60,191 nucleotides of DNA from positions 1 through 60,191 of the forward strand of contig NZ_JAFEXF010000021.1 of NCBI RefSeq assembly GCF_016905445.1, written 5' to 3'. The translations under genes were made by a program, and so were the position numbers. This stretch comes from Streptomyces sp. G44 (GTDB taxonomy: Bacteria; Actinomycetota; Actinomycetes; Streptomycetales; Streptomycetaceae). Below, one piece after another: positions 49,990-59,820 of this stretch; the first letter of the stretch is position 1; each line of letters begins with the position of its first letter. The notes beneath the pieces were generated by a model, which was given only the letters and a program-made list of their open reading frames with translations, was not told the origin of the DNA and did no database searches.

Positions 49990-51513
49990 ATGCGTAGATG
50001 GGGGCCGCTCACGGCGGTGTCTCTGGGGACGTTCATGCTGTTGCTGGACGTGACGATCGTGGTCGTGGCGCTGCCCGACATGGCGCGGGCGCTGGACGCC
50101 TCGCTCACCGGCCTCCAGTGGGTCATCGACGGCTACGCGCTCGCGCTGGCCGCGCTGCTGCTCGGTGTCGGTGCCGCCGCCGACGTGCTGGGGCGGCGGC
50201 GGCTCAACGTGGCGGGGACGGCGCTCTTCGCCGTGGCCTCACTGGGGTGCGGCCTGGCGTCGGGCGCGGGGACGCTGGTGGCGGCCCGCGCGCTGCAAGG
50301 GGTGGGCGCCGCCGCGATGTTCGCGACGACGCTGCCGCTGCTCGGCGCCGCCTACCAGGGCCGCGACCGGTCCGCGGCGCTCGGTGTGTGGGGCGCGGTG
50401 AGCGGGGCGTCGGCCGCGCTCGGCCCGATCGTGGGCGGGGTGCTCACCGAGGGGCCCGGCTGGCGGTGGATCTTCTTCGTGAACCTGCCGGTGAGCGTGG
50501 TGTCGATCTGGCTGACGCTGCGCGTGGTGCCGGAGTCGAAGGGTCCCGCCGGGCGGCGGGTCGACTGGGCGGGCACCGCCGCGTTCGCCGCGTTCGCGGG
50601 CGCGGGGACGTACGGCGTGCTGCGCGGCGGCGCCGACGGCTGGACGTCGCGGATCACCGTCACCGCCTTCGTCCTGTCGGCGTGCGCGCTGCTCTGCTTC
50701 GTGCTGGTCGAGCGGCGCGTCGCCCATCCGCTGCTCGATCTGCGGCTGCTGCGCACGCCGGCGTTCACCGGGGTGCTGATCGGCGCGATCGGCTACAACG
50801 CGGCGGCGTTCGGCGTCATCCCGTACTTCTCCCTGTGGCTCCAGACCGTGCTCGGCATGAGCCCGGTGCGCGGCAGCTTGGTGTTGCTGCCGCTGGCGGC
50901 GACGTCGTTCGTGGTGGCGCTGGTCAGCGGGCGGCTCCTGCACGGTGCGGCGCCGCGCCTGGTCATCGGTGCCGGGCTGCTGCTGATCGGCGTGGGCGGG
51001 CTCTGCACGGCGGTCCTCGACGCCGGGTCGTCCTGGACGGCGCTCGCACCGGGGCTGACCCTCGCGGGGATCGGCACGGGGCTGGTCGCGCCGGGGCTCG
51101 CCGGGGCGGCGCTCGCCGCGGTGCCGCCCGCGAACGCCGGGATGGCGGGCGGCGCGGTCAACACCTTCCGTCAGCTCGGCTACGCGGTCGGGGTCGCCCT
51201 GTTCGGCACGGTGCTGACCTCGCGCATGGCGGACTCGCTCGGCCATGACGCGGCGCACGCCGTCGCGGGCGGCGGCGCCCCCGCCGTGCGCGGCACGCTG
51301 TCCGAGCACGCGATACGGGCCGCCTTCGCCGACGGCCTCAACGGGGCGTCCCTCGCGGCGGGCGTCGCGGGGCTCGTCGCCGGGGCGCTGGTGCTCGTCC
51401 TGGTGCGTACGCCGGGGAGGCGGCCGGAGGCGTCCGGCGCGAAGGTCACGGGGACGCGGGGCGGCGCGCTCCGGGACGGCAGTCGGGAACCCGCCGCCCC
51501 CCGGCGGTCGTAG
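49990..51513 (+). CDS. MFS drug exporter, DHA2 (14-TM) family
   Basis: A 507-residue exporter: VSLGTFMLLLDVTIVVVALPDMARAL (TM1 with the LDxTIVNVALP-type motif of DHA2), GRRRLNVAGTALFAVAS (motif A region), GAVSGASAALGPIVGGVLTEGPGWRWIFFVNLPV (motif C), and about 14 hydrophobic segments. Probably exports a toxic compound, possibly the product of the convergent diiron-oxidase operon four bases downstream. The divergent Lrp gene lies upstream. Confidence 0.88.
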   Translation: MRRWGPLTAVSLGTFMLLLDVTIVVVALPDMARALDASLTGLQWVIDGYALALAALLLGVGAAADVLGRRRLNVAGTALFAVASLGCGLASGAGTLVAARALQGVGAAAMFATTLPLLGAAYQGRDRSAALGVWGAVSGASAALGPIVGGVLTEGPGWRWIFFVNLPVSVVSIWLTLRVVPESKGPAGRRVDWAGTAAFAAFAGAGTYGVLRGGADGWTSRITVTAFVLSACALLCFVLVERRVAHPLLDLRLLRTPAFTGVLIGAIGYNAAAFGVIPYFSLWLQTVLGMSPVRGSLVLLPLAATSFVVALVSGRLLHGAAPRLVIGAGLLLIGVGGLCTAVLDAGSSWTALAPGLTLAGIGTGLVAPGLAGAALAAVPPANAGMAGGAVNTFRQLGYAVGVALFGTVLTSRMADSLGHDAAHAVAGGGAPAVRGTLSEHAIRAAFADGLNGASLAAGVAGLVAGALVLVLVRTPGRRPEASGAKVTGTRGGALRDGSREPAAPRRS

Positions 51514-51516
51514 GCC

Positions 51517-51768
51517 TCAGGCGGTGGGCGGGGTGATCTCCCGGGTGCACAGGCGCCGGTCGGTGGGCCCGGTGATCGCCTCGCCCGTCTCCAGCGAGAA
51601 GCTGGAGTGGTGCAGGGGGCAGGTGATGCGCAGCCGCGCCGCGTTCACATAGCCGTGGGCGAGGAAGCCCTTGCGGTGCGGGCAGGCGGCGTCCACCTCG
51701 AACTCCCGCTCCCCGACCCGCACCCGGAGCCTGTCCTCACCCACCTGTTCGATGGTGGTGTCGTCCAC
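51517..51768 (-). CDS. Rieske [2Fe-2S] ferredoxin
   Basis: An 83-residue protein with both Rieske ligand pairs, ACPHRKGFL and CPLHHSSF (CxH...CxxH). It is a small electron carrier; last gene of the five-gene minus-strand operon, and its GTG start abuts the diiron-oxidase stop. It most likely supplies electrons to that oxidase, which needs reduction of its iron centre. No reductase gene is present in the operon, so a general flavoprotein may serve. Confidence 0.87.
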   Translation of the reverse strand: MDDTTIEQVGEDRLRVRVGEREFEVDAACPHRKGFLAHGYVNAARLRITCPLHHSSFSLETGEAITGPTDRRLCTREITPPTA

Positions 51769-52608
51769 TCAGGCCGCCTTGAGGGCGGAGGCGACCGCCG
51801 CCTCGGTGGCGCCGCCGATGACCTCGCTGGCCATCTTGAACCCGGCCCACACCTTGACCGGGTGCAGATCGGCCTCGGCGTCGAACTCCCGGATGGCGAC
51901 CTGGAGTTCCCTGGCGTGGAAGTGGTCGATGTGCAGGTGCTCGGTGTAGTAGCGGGCGCCCTTGAGGCCGAGCCGCCGCGCCGCCGCGGCGAAGCACTTG
52001 AAGGCGTAGAGGATGCTGGACTCCAGGTAGCAGAGCGTGCCGAGGAAGTACTCGGGGCGCGGTGCCCGGGCCGCCGCCCAGAAGAACGTGTTGACGTACG
52101 CGTACGTCTCCTCGTTCGTGCGGTCGAGATAGTCGCCGACCTCCAGGGACATGCCGAGTTCGGCCATCAGGTCGCGGTAGATGTTGAAGTGCGCCTGGTC
52201 GAGGTTGCCGCAGCCGAACTCGTCGACGAGGACCCGGAACACGGCCATCTTGGCCTTCCTCGGGAGCCGCCAGACGATCGGCAGGAACGACTCGGACTCG
52301 GTCAGGCCGTCCACCGCGAACTGTGCGACGACCTCCGTGAACTGCTCGCGGTCCAGGTCCTCGGCCATGACGCGCTCGAACTCCGGCGGGTCGGCCTCCT
52401 CGGCCTGAAGCAGTTCCTTCATCTGCCGGCCGAGGGCCGCGCGGTCGGGCAGCTCCGGGGCCGCGGCCTCGATCTCGCGGACCCGGGAGGCGATCAGCCG
52501 CTCTTCCAGGTCGTGCAGTTCACGCAGCTCCTCGGGGGTGGGGACGGTGCGGTTGAGGACGAACAGGCGGCTGCCCGCGGTGCGTTCCGCGGTGGCGTTC
52601 GCTGTCAC
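51769..52608 (-). CDS. Haem-oxygenase-like diiron oxidase (HDO)
   Basis: A 279-residue all-helical protein of the iron-containing redox (PqqC/HDO) superfamily. Metal-ligand candidates fall as expected: E130 and H140 (DEFGCGNLDQAHF), E196 (CYLESSIL), and H224, D228, H231 (EHLHIDHFHAREL). HDO relatives catalyse N-oxygenation, oxidative decarboxylation or C-C cleavage of amino-acid-derived substrates (as in SznF, UndA and BesC). Here the substrate is unknown; context with an aminotransferase, a lyase and a Rieske protein points to an amino or keto acid. Confidence 0.78.
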   Translation of the reverse strand: MTANATAERTAGSRLFVLNRTVPTPEELRELHDLEERLIASRVREIEAAAPELPDRAALGRQMKELLQAEEADPPEFERVMAEDLDREQFTEVVAQFAVDGLTESESFLPIVWRLPRKAKMAVFRVLVDEFGCGNLDQAHFNIYRDLMAELGMSLEVGDYLDRTNEETYAYVNTFFWAAARAPRPEYFLGTLCYLESSILYAFKCFAAAARRLGLKGARYYTEHLHIDHFHARELQVAIREFDAEADLHPVKVWAGFKMASEVIGGATEAAVASALKAA

Positions 52609-52660
52609 TGGGGCGCTCCTTCACAAGGAGGGGTGGGTGGTTTCCGCCGAGGCGGGAGGG

Positions 52661-53497
52661 TCAGCCGACGGCCAGCGCCGTGCTGATGACTCCGCGCCGG
52701 GCCAGTTCGGTCTTGACGTGCAGGTACCAGTCGTCCGCCAGCAGGCCGTACCGCTCGGACAGTTCGTCGATCCGCTCCTGGGAGAGGCGGGAGAAGGAGG
52801 TCACGGCCTCGTCGCAGGTGCCGGGTTCGAGGTTGGCCAGCGGGCCGACGAAGCCCTGCACGCCGGGGACGTCGGCGATCTGGTGCTCCCAGCCCTGGAA
52901 GACCGGCACCGGCACCCCGCCGGCCAGCAGCTCCTTGGTGAACTGCGCGTCGCCGCTGGACTCCTTGACGCCGACGACGCCCGGCAGCGCGCACACCTCG
53001 CGCAGCGCGGTCACGTCCAGGTCCGTCTTGGAGACCGCGTTCTCGTGGTAGACGAAGACGGGCAGCGGGCTCTTGTCGACGATCTCGCGGAAGTGCTCGA
53101 CGAGCGTGGGGCGCGGGGTGCCGGCGGCCGGGAACGGTGGCGGTACGACGATGGCGTCGGCGCCCAGGGCCTCGGCGAGCGCGGCCCGCGCCAGGATGCC
53201 GGCGGGGCGGCCGACCTCCACGCCGGCGAGGACCGGGGCACCGTCGGCGTGCTCGACGGTCAGGTGCACGATGTCGATCCACTGCTTGAGGGAGAGCTTC
53301 CAGCCCTCCCCGGTGCTGAGCGCCGGCATGTATCCGGCGACGCGGCCCCGCAGGCTGTCCATCAGCCGGGCGACGCTCTGCTCGCACACCTTGTGGCGCG
53401 CGTCGACGGGTGTCACGAGCGGCACGACGACGCCGCGCAGCCGCTTCAGCTCCTCCACGGCGGCGAACCTGTTCACGGGCGCCTCAGACGGCGGCAT
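52661..53497 (-). CDS. DHDPS / N-acetylneuraminate-lyase family aldolase
   Basis: A 278-residue TIM-barrel lyase with Schiff-base Lys178 (VVGVKESSG) and catalytic Tyr150 (PVFVYHENAV). The usual GTTGE motif region reads ALSTGEGWKL. Such enzymes condense or cleave pyruvate with an aldehyde. In an operon that precedes pyruvate dehydrogenase genes, a pyruvate-dependent aldol step is plausible. It overlaps the PIN-like gene by 14 bases; 53 bases separate it from the oxidase. Confidence 0.83.
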   Translation of the reverse strand: MPPSEAPVNRFAAVEELKRLRGVVVPLVTPVDARHKVCEQSVARLMDSLRGRVAGYMPALSTGEGWKLSLKQWIDIVHLTVEHADGAPVLAGVEVGRPAGILARAALAEALGADAIVVPPPFPAAGTPRPTLVEHFREIVDKSPLPVFVYHENAVSKTDLDVTALREVCALPGVVGVKESSGDAQFTKELLAGGVPVPVFQGWEHQIADVPGVQGFVGPLANLEPGTCDEAVTSFSRLSQERIDELSERYGLLADDWYLHVKTELARRGVISTALAVG

Positions 53498-53996
53498 GGT
53501 CGACCTCCAGGGTCAGGGATGTGCGGTACAGGCCGTCGAGTACGTCGTCGGCGTCGGCGAAGCGCACGGCGCCGCTCGCGGGCAGCGGGGTGCGCACCGG
53601 CAGCCCGGCCGCGGCGAGCACCGTGAGGCGGGGGTTCACGGTGACCAGCTCGCCTTCGGCGGCCAGTACGGACGCGAGCAGCATCCGTTCGCGCGGGGCC
53701 AGGTCGTCGGCCTGGGACGGGAGCCGGGCCAGCGCCGCCCAGTCGGCGGCGGTGTAGGCGCGCCGCCGGATCGGCATGAGCGAGTGCAGCACGTCCATGA
53801 AGGGGTAGTAGACGTCCTGCTCGTGGCGCGAGTGGCTCCACACCAGGTCGTCGCAGCGGCCGACCTCCTCGTAGGTCATCACGACCGGCCGGTGCAGGTG
53901 GGCGGCGAAGAACGCGGCGCAGGCGTCGCGCACGGCGGGATCGGCGCTGTGCATCCCCATGAACAGGGACGCGTCCACGTAGACGTCACGCGGCAT
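53484..53996 (-). CDS. PIN-like domain protein
   Basis: A 170-residue protein beginning [24 protein letters not shown], with later acidic residues in [12 protein letters not shown] and a closing [19 protein letters not shown], the layout of a PIN nuclease fold. No antitoxin gene accompanies it. Position between aminotransferase and aldolase genes, overlapping both, makes a metabolic or regulatory role within the pathway more likely than a toxin. It may belong to a Streptomyces DUF family (I recall DUF6190 for similar proteins, not verified). Confidence 0.55.
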   Translation of the reverse strand: MPRDVYVDASLFMGMHSADPAVRDACAAFFAAHLHRPVVMTYEEVGRCDDLVWSHSRHEQDVYYPFMDVLHSLMPIRRRAYTAADWAALARLPSQADDLAPRERMLLASVLAAEGELVTVNPRLTVLAAAGLPVRTPLPASGAVRFADADDVLDGLYRTSLTLEVDHAAV

Positions 53997-55140
53997 AGCT
54001 GTCCACCGCCTCGCGCAGGCGGGTGAGGGAGGCCGCGAACTCCTGGGGGTCGCGGGCGAGGGCGATGCGGACGTAGGCCTCGCCGCGCTCGGGCTCGTTC
54101 CAGTAGAAGTACGTGCCGGGCAGCACATAGACCTCGTACTGGGTCAGGTGGGCCTGGAGTGCGGTGGCCTTGATCCGGTCGTCGGTGATCCGGAACCAGG
54201 CGACGCTGACGTTGACCGCGGGGTCGAGGTGTTCGAGGAGGCTGCCCTCCAGGGTTTTCAGGGCGGTCTCGCGGTTGCGGGTGATCACGTCGCGCACCGA
54301 GGCCATGCCGTCCTCGATGGAGTCCTCGACGTAGCGGGCGAGGAAGTTGAGGACGAACGGCGAGACGTCGAGCAGGACGCTGGTGTGGATGTTGTAGACG
54401 TCCTCGTACAGGTCGCGGCTGCACGTGAGCAGGGCGCACTTGGCGTCCTGGAGCGGCCACGTCTTGCCGGTGTCCTCCAGGGCGATGTAGCGCACCCCGG
54501 AGGTGTCGAGGAGTTCGTAGAGGTCGAACCGGCCGAAGCGCGGGTCGGCGAGCGCGAAGGCGGCGAAGCACAGGTCGACGACGAAGAGTTTGTCGTGGTC
54601 GACGCAGTAGCGGACGACTTCCTCGAAGCCCTTGCGGCCGTGGCTGAGCAGTGAGAAGCCGGTGGGGTTGTTGGGGTCCACGAGGAAGAGCGCGTCGGTG
54701 GTGACGGACTCGGCGAGGCGGTCGTAGATGCGGTCGGCGTCGTGGAGGGCGTCCTCGGGGACCGGCACGGGGTGGACGCCGACGTTGCGCAGGACGTCGG
54801 GGAGGTTGTCGAAGCAGGGTTCGACGAGGGTGACGGTGATGTCGTTGCGGCGCAGATACATGCCCGCGACCAGCGTGGAGATGGAGGCCGCGTAGGAGAG
54901 CATCGTCGTCTGCGCGCGCACGCCGTGCTGGCCGTGCAGGCGGAAGAAGACCTCCTTGAAGCGGTCTTCCAGGTCCGCCTGGCGCGTCTCCTCGGCTTCG
55001 TACCAGAGGGCGGGCAGGGCCTGGACGATCTCGCGCTGGCCCGGGGACTGCTGCTGATGGGTGTGGGCGTCGGCGAGGTTGAACCGGGTCTTCAGTGCCT
55101 GGATCTCGTGCTGAGTGAGGTCGAGAAGCTGCTCGGTCAC
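53986..55140 (-). CDS. Class I/II PLP-dependent aminotransferase
   Basis: A 384-residue fold-type I enzyme: [11 protein letters not shown] (Asn157), [11 protein letters not shown] (Asp189), and Schiff-base Lys226 in [10 protein letters not shown]. First gene of the operon that also makes the PIN-like protein, aldolase, diiron oxidase and Rieske protein. It probably interconverts an amino acid and a keto acid at the entry or exit of the pathway. GTG 55140 follows AAGGAA. A leader of about 215 bases separates it from the predicted start point. Confidence 0.85.
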   Translation of the reverse strand: MTEQLLDLTQHEIQALKTRFNLADAHTHQQQSPGQREIVQALPALWYEAEETRQADLEDRFKEVFFRLHGQHGVRAQTTMLSYAASISTLVAGMYLRRNDITVTLVEPCFDNLPDVLRNVGVHPVPVPEDALHDADRIYDRLAESVTTDALFLVDPNNPTGFSLLSHGRKGFEEVVRYCVDHDKLFVVDLCFAAFALADPRFGRFDLYELLDTSGVRYIALEDTGKTWPLQDAKCALLTCSRDLYEDVYNIHTSVLLDVSPFVLNFLARYVEDSIEDGMASVRDVITRNRETALKTLEGSLLEHLDPAVNVSVAWFRITDDRIKATALQAHLTQYEVYVLPGTYFYWNEPERGEAYVRIALARDPQEFAASLTRLREAVDSYAA

Positions 55141-55360
55141 AGGGTTCCTTGGAGGGAGAGGGCGGCGCGCAGGGGCCGGGGCGTGCCCGCACGGCACGGC
55201 GGCAGGGCCCGTTCGACGGCGTCGCTGTCGGGAAGAGGGTGGAGATCTGCTCGGAAACGCGCGTCATCCGCGGAGAGCAGCCGGGCCCGCACCCGGCCGG
55301 GCCGCAACAGGGTTTGCCTCTGGGGGTTTTGAACCTGGTGCGGCGTGACCACCGTGCCGT

Positions 55361-55389
55361 ACGTTAGACGATGATCGATCATCGCTCAA
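55361..55389 (-). promoter_or_regulatory. Minus-strand promoter with a GntR operator in its spacer
   Basis: On the minus strand: -35 TTGAGC (55389-55384), a 17-base spacer, and -10 TAACGT (55366-55361). The spacer is almost entirely the 16-base perfect palindrome CGATGATCGATCATCG (55369-55384). A bound dimer would exclude polymerase. It lies 47 bases upstream of the GntR start, so it can serve both directions. A second copy of 18 of these bases occurs at 56833-56850. Confidence 0.65.
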
Positions 55390-55430
55390 CCCTTCCGGGC
55401 CGCCGCCCGCCCGTTCCGACCGGAGTTCCC

Positions 55431-56102
55431 ATGTCAGGTGAGCAAGCCACCGAAGTCGCGGCGTCCGCCGCCTCGTTGAAGCGCGTCCCGTTGAGCGAGC
55501 AGGTGCGGCGCGCCCTCCTCGACGGGCTCCTGAACGGCCGCTGGCGCCCCGGCGACCGCATCATCGAGCGGCACATCGCCCGGGAACTCGACGTCAGCCA
55601 CGGCCCGGTCCGCGAGGCACTGCGCGACCTCCAGGCCATGCAGCTCGTGGACATGATCCCCAACAAGGGTGTACGAGTCAGGGAGTTGACCCCGGACTAT
55701 CTGCCCGCGGTCTATCCGGTGCGCGCCGCCCTGGAGCGCCTCGCCGGTCAGCTGGCCGTACGCCGGCTCGCGGGGGACGTGTCGGAGCTGGAACCGCACC
55801 TGGACCTGCTGCACCAGGCGGCGCGGGACGGGGACTCCGACCTCCAGATCCACTGCGCGGTCGAGTTCCACCGGGAGATCGTCCGGGCCGCCGGGAACGA
55901 AGTGCTGCTGCGCAACTGGGAGTCCCTGGCCATCGAGCTGTGGACCCGCCTCTCCCTGAAGTGGCTGCGCACCGAACTGCACGAGAACGCCGAGGACCAC
56001 GTCGCCATCGTGGACGCCTTCCGCCGCCAGGACCCGTACGTCGGCCGCATGCTCGAACTGCACGTCCTGGACTACGCACACAAGCCGATGGGAACACCAT
56101 GA
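55431..56102 (+). CDS. GntR-family (FCD) regulator of the diiron-oxidase operon
   Basis: A 223-residue regulator. The winged helix RRALLDGLLNGRWRPGDRIIERHIARELDVSHGPVREALRDLQAMQLV is a GntR signature; the FCD effector domain includes IHCAVEFHREIVRAAGN and ENAEDHVAIVDAF with His metal ligands. ATG 55431 follows CGGAG. Divergent from the aminotransferase operon over the palindromic site, which it probably binds. It overlaps the DsbA-like gene (ATGA). Confidence 0.88.
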   Translation: MSGEQATEVAASAASLKRVPLSEQVRRALLDGLLNGRWRPGDRIIERHIARELDVSHGPVREALRDLQAMQLVDMIPNKGVRVRELTPDYLPAVYPVRAALERLAGQLAVRRLAGDVSELEPHLDLLHQAARDGDSDLQIHCAVEFHREIVRAAGNEVLLRNWESLAIELWTRLSLKWLRTELHENAEDHVAIVDAFRRQDPYVGRMLELHVLDYAHKPMGTP

Positions 56103-56836
56103 CCACCACTCCAGCCGCGCCCACCACCCCGCACCCGCGTGAGCGGGTCGCACCCGGCACCATCACCGTCTTCTCCGACATCTGGTGCTCGTTCGCCCAC
56201 GTGGCACTGCACCGGCTGCACACCACGCGGGCCAGGCTCGGCCTGGAGAGCCGGGTCCGCCTCGACCACCGGGCCTTCCCGCTGGAACTGTTCAACGACG
56301 GGCCGAGCCCGCGGCCGGGCACGGACTCCGAGGTCGGCGGGGTGGCGCATATCGAGCCCGACGCCGGCTGGCAGCTGTGGCGGGCGCCGGACTGGAAGTT
56401 CCCCTCCTCCTCGCTGCCGGCGCTCGAAGCCGTCCAGCTGGCCAAGCGGCAGGGCCTGGCGGCCTCCGAGCGGCTCGACCTCGCCCTGCGCCGGGCCTTC
56501 TGGGCCGAGAGCCGGTCCATCGGCGGCCGCGCCGTGGTCCTCGACGTGGCGAAGGAGACGCCGGGCGTCGACGCGGCGGCGATCGCCGAGGGTCTGGACG
56601 ACGGGCGGGCGCGCCGGGTGATCACGGAGGACTTCGTGTGCGCCAGGGAGCACGGGGTCCGGTGCAGTCCGCACCTCTACCTGCCGGACGGCTCGGACTG
56701 CGCCAACCCCGGGGTGACGGCCCGCTGGCACGGCAGGTACGGCACCGGCTTCCCCGAGGTGACGGGCAACGACCCCACCGTCTATGAGGAGTTGCTCCGC
56801 CGTGCCGCGGCCGGGGTCTCGCATCGTGAGAAATGA
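56099..56836 (+). CDS. DsbA-family (FrnE-like) thioredoxin-fold protein
   Basis: A 245-residue cytoplasmic DsbA-family protein. The active-site position reads VFSDIWCSFAH, so the CxxC is reduced to a single Cys, and a second half (GVRCSPHLYLPDG ... NPGV) resembles the cis-Pro region of FrnE/2-hydroxychromene-isomerase relatives. With one Cys it is unlikely to be a disulfide oxidase; a glutathione/mycothiol-transferase-like or isomerase role is possible. Translationally coupled to the GntR gene. Confidence 0.7.
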   Translation: MTTTPAAPTTPHPRERVAPGTITVFSDIWCSFAHVALHRLHTTRARLGLESRVRLDHRAFPLELFNDGPSPRPGTDSEVGGVAHIEPDAGWQLWRAPDWKFPSSSLPALEAVQLAKRQGLAASERLDLALRRAFWAESRSIGGRAVVLDVAKETPGVDAAAIAEGLDDGRARRVITEDFVCAREHGVRCSPHLYLPDGSDCANPGVTARWHGRYGTGFPEVTGNDPTVYEELLRRAAAGVSHREK

Positions 56837-56850
56837 TCGATCATCGCTCA
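56833..56850. promoter_or_regulatory. Second copy of the GntR-type operator
   Basis: ATGATCGATCATCGCTCA is identical over 18 bases to 55371-55388. The palindromic core ATGATCGATCAT is intact, and it lies 18 bases before the -35 of the aceE promoter. I find no third copy in the window. It is probably bound by the same GntR protein. Confidence 0.65.
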
Positions 56851-56867
56851 TTACTCGCCGGTAAGTG

Positions 56868-56921
56868 TTGACTGCACCTAACGGCGGCTCCTAGGTTCTG
56901 GATTACGGAAACACGCTTCCG
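56868..56921 (+). promoter_or_regulatory. aceE promoter with a second operator at the start point
   Basis: -35 TTGACT (56868-56873), 18-base spacer, -10 TAGGTT (56892-56897); predicted start near 56904. An inverted repeat CGGAA-N6-TTCCG (56906-56921), extendable as ACGGAAAC/GCTTCCGC, sits right at the start point and looks like a site for a second repressor of unknown type. About 220 bases of leader follow. Confidence 0.55.
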
Positions 56922-57123
56922 CATCTCGAAAGACCTCGGAGCTCGGCGAAGGCCGCAGAGGTCGGCAAGGGCGATGCGGGAGCGGCGTCAGTGTCAGCGG
57001 GGTGTGCGTCGCCGCCCTCGCACACCGGCCGGACCACCCGTATATCCGGCCCGCTCACCGGGCTGCCGCGGCACGCCGCGGCACCCCGAACTCCTCACCC
57101 AGGAACGCGAAAGGGGATCATCC

Positions 57124-59820
57124 GTGTCCCAGCTCGACCAGCTTCCCGACAAGGACCCGTCCGAGGTCGCCGAGTGGCGTGAATCCCTCGACGCGGCCGC
57201 CGGGTTCGGGGGCCCGCAACGGGCCGCACAGCTCCTGCAACGCGTCAACGAGCACGCGCGGCGCACCGGCATCGACGTCCCGCCGTTCCTGGAGACGCCG
57301 TACATCAACACCATCCCCACCGCCGCCGAACCGGCCTACCCCGGCGACGAGGCGATGGAGGCCCGCATCACCGCCTGGAACCGCTGGAACGCGGCCGCGA
57401 TGGTCACACGGGGCAACCAGCGCGGGGGCCTCGGCGGGCACATGGCCACCTTCGCCTCGGCGGCCTGGCTCTACGAGGTGGGCTTCCAGCACTTCTTCCG
57501 CGGCAAGGAGGCCGACGGCTCCGGCGACCAGCTGTACGTGCAGGGGCACGCCTCCCCCGGTGTCTACGCCCGCGCGTTCCTCGAAGGGCGCCTGAGCGAG
57601 GGTCAGTTGGACCGCTTCCGGCAGGAGACGAGCGGTGACGGGCTGCCGTCCTACCCGCACCCGCGCCGCCTGCCCTGGCTGTGGGAGTTCCCCACCGTCT
57701 CCATGGGCCTCGGCCCGCTGTCGGCGATCTACCAGGCACGCTTCAACCGCTACCTGGCCGACCGCGGCATCAAGGACACCTCCGGCTCCCACGTGTGGGC
57801 GTTCCTCGGTGACGGCGAGATGGACGAGCCCGAGTCGACGGCGGCCCTCGCGCTCGCCGCGCGCGAGAAACTGGACAACCTCACCTTCGTCATCAACTGC
57901 AACCTCCAGCGCCTCGACGGTCCCGTGCGCGGCAACTACAAGATCGTGCAGGAGCTGGAGCGGCAGTTCCGCGCGGCCGGCTGGAACGTCGTCAAGTCGC
58001 TGTGGGGCCAGGCCTGGGACGAGCTGCTGGCCGAGGACACCGACGGCGCCCTGGTGCGCCGCCTCGGCAGCGTCCCCGACGGCCAGTTCCAGACCTTCGC
58101 GGCGCGCGACGGCGCGTACATCCGTGAGCGGTTCCTCGGCGCGGACCCCGCGCTCGCCCCGCTCGCCGACCGGCTGAGCGACGCCCGGCTCGAAGAGATC
58201 GTCGGCACGTCGCGCGCCGGTCACGAGCCGCGCAAGGTGTTCGCCGCCTACCGCGCCGCCCTGGAACACAAGGGCGCGCCCACGGTCGTCCTGGTCCAGA
58301 CGGTCAAGGGCTGGACGCTCGGCCCCGGCTTCGAGTCGCGCAACGCCAACCACCAGATGAAGAAGCTCTCGGGCAAGGAGTTCCGCGCCATGCGCGACCT
58401 GCTCGAACTACCCATCCCCGACAAGGCGTTGGACGACTCCCTGGTGCCGTACTGGCACCCCGGGGACGACTCCCCCGAGGCCCGGTACCTCAAGGAGCGC
58501 CGCGCCGCCCTCGGCGGCCCGGCCCCCGCGCGCAAGGTCGTCCCCAGGCCGCTGCCGCTGCCGTCCGCGAAGCCGTTCGACGCGCTGAAGAAGGGCTCGG
58601 GCGGCCAGGAGATCGCCACGACCATGGCGTTCGTCCGGCTGGTGAAGGAGCTGATGCGGGACAAGGAGACCGGCAGGCGCTGGGTCCCCGTGGTCCCCGA
58701 CGAGGCCCGCACCTTCGGCATGGAGTCCCTCTTCCCCTCGGCCGGCATCTACTCACCGGTGGGCCAGACGTACGACCCCGTCGACCGCGACCAGCTCCTC
58801 TACTACAAGGAGTCCAAGGACGGACAGATCCTCAACGAGGGCATCACGGAGGCCGGTTCACTCGCCTCGCTGACGGCCGCAGCGACGTCGTACGCCACGC
58901 ACGCCGAACCGATGATCCCCTTCTACATCTTCTACTCGATGTTCGGATGGCAGCGGACAGCCGATCAGTTCTGGGCGCTGGGCGACCAGTTGGGCCGGGG
59001 CTTCGTCATCGGGGCGACCGCGGGCCGGACCACCATGACGGGCGAGGGCCTCCAGCACGCCGACGGGCACTCGCACCTCATCGCGTCCACCAACCCGGCC
59101 GCGGTCAGCTATGACCCCGCGTTCGCGTACGAGGTCGCCGTCATCGTCCGCGAAGGGCTGCGCCGCATGTACGGCCCCGACGCCGAGGACGTCTTCTACT
59201 ACCTCACGGTCTACAACGAGACGAAGGTCCAGCCGCCCATGCCGTCCGGCGAAGGCGTGGAGGAAGGCATCCTGCGCGGCCTCTACCGCTACCGGCAAGC
59301 CGTCGACGCGGCCGCCGACAGTCCGCGCCTCCAGTTGCTGGCCTCCGGCACCGCCATCCACTGGGCGCTGGAGGCCCAGCGGCTCCTGCACGAGGACTGG
59401 GATGTCGCGGCCGACGTGTGGTCCGCCCCGTCCTGGACGGAGCTGCGGCGGGAGGCGCTCGACGCGGAGGCGGAGAACCTCCGCGCGGCCACGGCGGGCG
59501 AGGGCGGGGGTGCGGGGGCCGGGGGCGGCCGCGTCCCGTACGTCACGCGTGCGCTGGCCGGGGCTCCGGGGCCGGTGGTCGCCGTGAGCGACTGGATGCG
59601 CGCGGTACCGGATCAGATCAGCCCCTGGGTGGAACAGGAGTGGACGTCCATCGGCACCGACGGCTTCGGCCTCTCCGACAGCCGGGAGAACGTCCGCCGC
59701 CACTTCGGCGTGGACGCCCCCTCGATCGTGGTCGCCGTCCTCGCCACGCTCGCCCGGCGGGGCGAGGTCAAGCAGGAGACGGTGCGTCAGGCCGCCGCGC
59801 GCTACGGAGTGGAGGCATGA
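57124..59820 (+). CDS. aceE: Pyruvate dehydrogenase E1, homodimeric (AceE)
   Basis: An 898-residue thiamine-diphosphate enzyme. The N-terminal half has [43 protein letters not shown] and the ThDP motif [12 protein letters not shown]...NLTFVINCN (GDG...N). The C-terminal transketolase-like half has [22 protein letters not shown] and [18 protein letters not shown]. It decarboxylates pyruvate and transfers the acetyl group to lipoyl-E2. GTG 57124 follows AAAGGGG; the upstream frame extension is in the leader. The next gene encodes a lipoyl protein, overlapping by four bases. Confidence 0.93.
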   Translation: MSQLDQLPDKDPSEVAEWRESLDAAAGFGGPQRAAQLLQRVNEHARRTGIDVPPFLETPYINTIPTAAEPAYPGDEAMEARITAWNRWNAAAMVTRGNQRGGLGGHMATFASAAWLYEVGFQHFFRGKEADGSGDQLYVQGHASPGVYARAFLEGRLSEGQLDRFRQETSGDGLPSYPHPRRLPWLWEFPTVSMGLGPLSAIYQARFNRYLADRGIKDTSGSHVWAFLGDGEMDEPESTAALALAAREKLDNLTFVINCNLQRLDGPVRGNYKIVQELERQFRAAGWNVVKSLWGQAWDELLAEDTDGALVRRLGSVPDGQFQTFAARDGAYIRERFLGADPALAPLADRLSDARLEEIVGTSRAGHEPRKVFAAYRAALEHKGAPTVVLVQTVKGWTLGPGFESRNANHQMKKLSGKEFRAMRDLLELPIPDKALDDSLVPYWHPGDDSPEARYLKERRAALGGPAPARKVVPRPLPLPSAKPFDALKKGSGGQEIATTMAFVRLVKELMRDKETGRRWVPVVPDEARTFGMESLFPSAGIYSPVGQTYDPVDRDQLLYYKESKDGQILNEGITEAGSLASLTAAATSYATHAEPMIPFYIFYSMFGWQRTADQFWALGDQLGRGFVIGATAGRTTMTGEGLQHADGHSHLIASTNPAAVSYDPAFAYEVAVIVREGLRRMYGPDAEDVFYYLTVYNETKVQPPMPSGEGVEEGILRGLYRYRQAVDAAADSPRLQLLASGTAIHWALEAQRLLHEDWDVAADVWSAPSWTELRREALDAEAENLRAATAGEGGGAGAGGGRVPYVTRALAGAPGPVVAVSDWMRAVPDQISPWVEQEWTSIGTDGFGLSDSRENVRRHFGVDAPSIVVAVLATLARRGEVKQETVRQAAARYGVEA

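Noticed and set aside
53484..53996. Toxin-antitoxin module
   Set aside because: No small antitoxin gene precedes or overlaps the PIN-like gene; flanking overlaps are with an aminotransferase and an aldolase.
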